15,919 nucleotides of DNA from Frankiaceae bacterium. GTDB taxonomy: Bacteria > Actinomycetota > Actinomycetes > Mycobacteriales > SCTD01. Both the position numbers and the translations under genes were made by a program. The notes under the pieces are model-generated. The model was not told the DNA's origin, searched no databases, and saw nothing but the letters and a program-made list of their open reading frames with translations. Below, in pieces: positions 13,821 through 15,919 of the stretch (positions within the stretch are counted from its first letter, which is position 1; the number at the start of each line of letters is the position of its first letter). The DNA lies in NCBI GenBank assembly GCA_947479995.1, contig CANKBT010000023.1, positions 1 to 15,919 of the forward strand, given 5' to 3'.

Positions 13821-13832
13821 TACCGGTCGGTA
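13821..13832. promoter_or_regulatory. TACCG-N2-CGGTA palindrome, operator candidate
   Basis: TACCG-GT-CGGTA is a perfect 5-bp dyad around a 2-nt centre, midway between divergent genes: 74 nt from the dehydrogenase start and 28 nt from the GAF-ANTAR start. Operators of TetR-family regulators of acyl-CoA metabolism often have this look. No TetR gene lies in the window, so the regulator is unknown. Confidence 0.4.
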
Positions 13833-13860
13833 CGAGGGGGGCGTCGCGTGGGAGTGCCAG

Positions 13861-14607
13861 GTGTCCGTGGCTGAGCAGCCGCCGACCGCCGCGCAGGTGC
13901 GCGACGAGCTGCCGGAGCGCGGCGACGACGTCGCCGCCGCGGTCGCCGAGCTCTCCGGGCTGCTGCTCACCAGCGAGGGCCTCGAGCAGGTCCTGCAGCG
14001 CGTCGCCGAGCTGGCCGTGCGCACCGTGCCGGGCTGCACCGGCGCCGGCGTCACGCTGCTCACCGACGGCCGCCCCGTCACCGCCGCCCACACCGACGAG
14101 CTCGTGCTCAAGGTCGACTCGCGCCAGTACGACGTCGGCGAGGGCCCGTGCCTGGACGCCGCGCGCTCGCTGCGCCGCAACCTCGTCGACGTCGACGAGG
14201 CGTCCGAGCAGTGGCCGGACTTCCTCGACGCCGCGCGCGAGCTGGGCGTGCACTCCTTCCTCGCGGCGCCGCTCGTGGCCGACGGCCAGGGCCTCGGCTC
14301 GATGAACCTCTACAGCACCTCCCCCGACGGCTTCGGCGCCCTCGACGTCGCACTCGTCGACCTGTTCTGCGCCCAGGCGTCGGTGGCCCTGGCCAACGCG
14401 CGGGCCTACCGCGCCGCCGAGGAGCTCGGCGCGCAGCTGCAGCAGGCGATGGCCAGCCGCGCGGTCATCGAGCAGGCCAAGGGGGCGCTCATGGTGACCC
14501 GCGGGCTGACCGAGGACGAGGCCTTCGCCTCCCTGCGCGAGACCTCGCAGCGCAGCAACCGCAAGCTGCGCGACGTGGCCGAGGCGGTCGTCCGGCGGCG
14601 CGCGTGA
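13861..14607 (+). CDS. GAF and ANTAR domain regulator
   Basis: The protein is 248 aa. The N-terminal GAF sensor domain spans about 30-185 (for example DVGEGPCLDAARSLR at 91-105 and SFLAAPLVADGQGLGSMNLY at 132-151). The C-terminal ANTAR RNA-binding domain spans about 192-246 and is clear from LQQAMASRAVIEQAKGALM (193-211) and EAFASLRETSQRSNRKLRDV (220-239). ANTAR proteins bind paired hexaloop hairpins in nascent RNA and prevent termination. The GAF ligand is unknown. GTG 13861 follows GGAG by 6 nt; GTG 13867, in frame, is an alternative. The much longer open frame upstream is a shadow of the dehydrogenase gene on the other strand. A STAS regulator gene follows after 104 nt. Confidence 0.92.
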   Translation: MSVAEQPPTAAQVRDELPERGDDVAAAVAELSGLLLTSEGLEQVLQRVAELAVRTVPGCTGAGVTLLTDGRPVTAAHTDELVLKVDSRQYDVGEGPCLDAARSLRRNLVDVDEASEQWPDFLDAARELGVHSFLAAPLVADGQGLGSMNLYSTSPDGFGALDVALVDLFCAQASVALANARAYRAAEELGAQLQQAMASRAVIEQAKGALMVTRGLTEDEAFASLRETSQRSNRKLRDVAEAVVRRRA

Positions 14608-14711
14608 TCGGCCGTCTGCAGTAGTCTCGACGCGGTTGAGCAGACAGCCGCAGGGGTGCCGCCAGCCCGGTCGGGTGACCGGGAGCGCGAGACGGGCCCC
14701 GGAGGGGCTGC
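14608..14711 (+). promoter_or_regulatory. Structured leader of the STAS gene with candidate promoter
   Basis: TAGTCT (14622-14627) is a candidate -10 box giving a leader of about 77 nt. It lies inside an imperfect inverted repeat, GGCCGTCTGC (14610-14619) with GCAGACAGCC (14640-14649), one mismatch. Downstream are a perfect 7-bp hairpin CCCGGTC-GGGT-GACCGGG (14666-14683) and a second hairpin GCCCC-GGA-GGGGC (14696-14708) whose 3' arm contains the ribosome binding site. The loops are not the ANTAR-type hexaloop, so direct control by the upstream ANTAR protein is only a possibility. Confidence 0.4.
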
Positions 14712-15044
14712 GTGGTGTCGGGGTCGGTGCTCCGCGTCTCCGTGCGCCGGAACGGCGGCACGGCGACGCTGCGGCTGGTCGGCGAGCTCGACCTGTCGTC
14801 GGCCGGACTGCTGCGCGGGCGGCTGCGCGACCTGCTCGAGCCGCAGCGCCCCGACCCGGTCGACGCGCTCGTCGTCGACCTGTCGCAGCTGCTGTTCCTC
14901 GACGTGACCGGCCTGTCGGTGCTGCTCGACGCCGAGCGCCGGCTGCGCGCGCGCGGCGGCTCCGTCGTGCTCACCGGCGTGCGGCCGATCGTGCGCCGCG
15001 TGCTGCAGCTGCTCGACCTGCAGCACCGCCTGCCCGAGGCCTGA
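14712..15044 (+). CDS. STAS-domain anti-sigma factor antagonist
   Basis: This 110-aa single STAS domain belongs to the SpoIIAA/RsbV type; such proteins free a sigma factor by binding its anti-sigma kinase when unphosphorylated. The conserved core is LRLVGELDLSSAGLLR (20-35) and VVDLSQLLFLDVTGLSVLL (54-72). At the phosphorylation site, where SpoIIAA has DSSG, this protein has Asp64-Val-Thr66-Gly, so Thr66 would be the phospho-acceptor. GTG 14712 is preceded by GGAGGGG; the adjacent in-frame GTG at 14715 has better spacing (7 nt) and would drop one residue. No anti-sigma kinase or sigma factor gene is in the window. It ends 11 nt from the convergent nucS stop. Confidence 0.9.
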   Translation: MVSGSVLRVSVRRNGGTATLRLVGELDLSSAGLLRGRLRDLLEPQRPDPVDALVVDLSQLLFLDVTGLSVLLDAERRLRARGGSVVLTGVRPIVRRVLQLLDLQHRLPEA

Positions 15045-15055
15045 CGGGGCGCGGC

Positions 15056-15706
15056 TCAGAACAGCGTCGGCGTGCTGCTCTCCAGCCCGCGCAGGGCGTC
15101 GTAGTCCAGCTGCACGCAGGTGATGCCGCGGTCGGCCGCGAGCACCTTGGCCTGCGGCTTGAACGACTGCGCGGCCAGCACGCCGCGCACGTCGCCGAGC
15201 ACCGTCGACAGCCGCTGCAGGTAGCGGGTGAGCTGCTCGACGCCGTCGATCTCGGCGTGCCGCTTGACCTCCACGGCGACGTGCGCCCCGCCCTCGTCGC
15301 GGCACAGCAGGTCGACCGGGCCGATGTCGGTGGGGTACTCGCGGCGCACCAGCGTCCAGCCCTCGCCCAGCACGTCGCACCGCTCGGCCAGCAGCTGCTG
15401 CAGGTGCGCCTCGACGCCGTCCTTCTGCAGCCCCGGGTCGCGGCCCAGCACGTGCGAGACGTCGGACAGCACCTCCTCGACGCTGATGACGAGCTGCTCG
15501 CCCTTGGCGCTGACGGTCCAGACGTCGTCGGCCTCGCTGAGCGTGCAGGGCGGCGACATCCACATGAGCGGCTTGTACGCCCGGTCGTCGGCGTGCACCG
15601 ACACGCTGCCGTCGGCCTTGACGAGCAGCAGCCGCACCGCGGACGGCAGGTGGGCGGTGAGGCGCCCGACGTAGTCGACGGAGCAGCGGGCGATGACGAG
15701 GCGCAC
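15056..15706 (-). CDS. nucS: Endonuclease NucS/EndoMS (non-canonical mismatch repair)
   Basis: This 216-aa mismatch-specific endonuclease replaces MutS/MutL in most actinobacteria; it cuts both strands at mismatches and works with the sliding clamp. The N-terminal DNA-binding domain starts MRLVIARCSVDYVGRLTAHL. The catalytic motifs are Asp132 (GPVDLL), Glu146 and Lys148 (VAVEVKRH), with the same 14- and 2-residue spacing as the archaeal EndoMS triad as I recall it. DGVEQLTRYLQRL (154-166) follows. The C-terminus, ESSTPTLF, ends in Leu-Phe as expected for the clamp-binding tail. GTG 15706 matches homologues' starts exactly and has a TAGCGT -10 box 6 nt upstream with no Shine-Dalgarno, which suggests a leaderless mRNA. 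Confidence 0.95.
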   Translation of the reverse strand: MRLVIARCSVDYVGRLTAHLPSAVRLLLVKADGSVSVHADDRAYKPLMWMSPPCTLSEADDVWTVSAKGEQLVISVEEVLSDVSHVLGRDPGLQKDGVEAHLQQLLAERCDVLGEGWTLVRREYPTDIGPVDLLCRDEGGAHVAVEVKRHAEIDGVEQLTRYLQRLSTVLGDVRGVLAAQSFKPQAKVLAADRGITCVQLDYDALRGLESSTPTLF

Positions 15707-15712
15707 GCCCTG

Positions 15713-15718
15713 ACGCTA
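15713..15718 (-). promoter_or_regulatory. -10 box of nucS, leaderless arrangement
   Basis: On the minus strand TAGCGT is followed by exactly 6 nt and the GTG start codon at 15706. The predicted transcription start coincides with the start codon. It is the third such arrangement in the window, after moaA and the hydrolase gene. Confidence 0.55.
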
Positions 15719-15737
15719 GTGCGCGGCGGTCCCGGGG

Positions 15738-15776
15738 CCCGGTCCTCAGGGCACCCGGTCCTCAGGGCACCCGGTC
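15738..15776. repeat. 16-bp tandem repeat, 2.4 copies
   Basis: The unit CCCGGTCCTCAGGGCA occurs twice in tandem (15738-15753 and 15754-15769), followed by a partial third copy CCCGGTC (15770-15776). The second copy contains the stop codon of the minus-strand gene to the right, and the first repeats that codon context as non-coding sequence. Confidence 0.85.
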
Positions 15777-15919
15777 GAGCGCCGCGACGGCGTCGCGCAC
15801 CTCGGGCGGCGAGGGCGGCACGGGCGCGTAGCACTCGCGCGCCACGACGTCGACGGCCGGGCGCGGCAGGTCGAGCCGCGCGCCGAGCTCGCCGAGCGAC
15901 TCCGCCGGCCGGCGCGCCC
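15762..15919 (-). CDS. C-terminal end of an unrecognised protein
   Basis: The last 51 codons of a minus-strand gene enter from the right edge and end in TGA at 15762-15764. The visible part reads PAESLGELGARLDLPRPAVD, then VVARECYAPVPPSPPEVRDA, ending VAALDRVP. Its amino-acid composition and codon use fit the neighbours, and the frame stays open to the edge. I do not recognise the family. The short Pro-rich segment before a final amphipathic helix is typical of a C-terminal tail. It is 55 nt upstream of nucS on the same strand, but the nucS -10 box suggests separate transcription. Confidence 0.55.
   Translation of the reverse strand, partial: ARRPAESLGELGARLDLPRPAVDVVARECYAPVPPSPPEVRDAVAALDRVP

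Noticed and set aside
11770..13860. Long plus-strand extension in frame with the GAF-ANTAR gene
   Set aside because: It is antisense to the dehydrogenase gene; homology begins only after the GGAG-GTG at 13861.
14666..14683. Canonical ANTAR target hairpin
   Set aside because: Its loop is GGGU, or CGGGUG if opened by one pair; the required A at loop position 1 is missing and no matching second hexaloop was found.
1..15919. Mobile element, prophage, CRISPR array or defence island
   Set aside because: No transposase, integrase, terminal repeats, spaced repeats or restriction/defence motifs were seen. Composition is even, and gene content is metabolic and housekeeping.

Overview
The window is very GC-rich DNA with short intergenic gaps. 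GTG starts are common, one start is TTG, and several TANNNT -10 boxes sit 6-7 nt before a start codon. Together with NucS, GAF-ANTAR, DivIVA/FilP-like and CCR genes, this points to a high-GC actinomycete chromosome (Streptomyces/Kineosporia/Geodermatophilus-like breadth; no genus assigned). I see no transposase, integrase, phage gene, CRISPR array, tRNA or rRNA. The region reads as ordinary chromosome.

Left block (1-5596). A minus-strand operon coxS-coxL-coxM-MoxR ATPase encodes a three-subunit molybdenum hydroxylase. The active-site loop AYRGAGR and the S-L-M order mark it as the 'form II' CO dehydrogenase-like group, whose physiological substrate is uncertain. The MoxR ATPase runs off the left edge. 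Divergently transcribed is moaA, the first enzyme of molybdenum cofactor synthesis, so enzyme and cofactor genes share a 286-bp intergenic region. That region holds a CRP-like site, a perfect hairpin, a tandem repeat and a leaderless-type promoter.

Middle block (5593-10044). A small DUF3817 membrane protein converges on moaA. Next come meaB and an acetyl-CoA acetyltransferase (minus strand, overlapping), then mce (VOC epimerase) and ccr (crotonyl-CoA carboxylase/reductase) on the plus strand. With the 3-hydroxyacyl-CoA dehydrogenase further right, these cover much of the route acetyl-CoA -> acetoacetyl-CoA -> 3-hydroxybutyryl-CoA -> crotonyl-CoA -> ethylmalonyl-CoA, plus the epimerase and the B12-mutase chaperone. 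This is the first half of the ethylmalonyl-CoA pathway and a source of C4-dicarboxylate or polyketide extender units. Crotonase and ethylmalonyl-CoA mutase are not in the window.

Right block (10141-15919). A DivIVA/FilP-like coiled-coil protein follows ccr. Then come a minus-strand alpha/beta hydrolase, a small Cys/His zinc-ribbon-like protein, and a tandem two-copy 3-hydroxyacyl-CoA dehydrogenase whose N-terminal copy has lost catalytic residues. Divergent from these are a GAF-ANTAR regulator and a STAS anti-anti-sigma factor. nucS (mismatch endonuclease) and the tail of an unrecognised gene, both on the minus strand, end the window. From memory, nucS, STAS, dehydrogenase, FilP/Scy, mce, thiolase and meaB lie close together in Streptomyces too, so the block is probably conserved actinobacterial synteny rather than an island.

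I did not find a clearly new multi-gene system. The best leads are the degenerate half of the dehydrogenase, the cox/moaA control region, the uncharacterised zinc-ribbon protein, the palindrome between the dehydrogenase and the ANTAR gene, and the hairpin-occluded ribosome binding site of the STAS gene.
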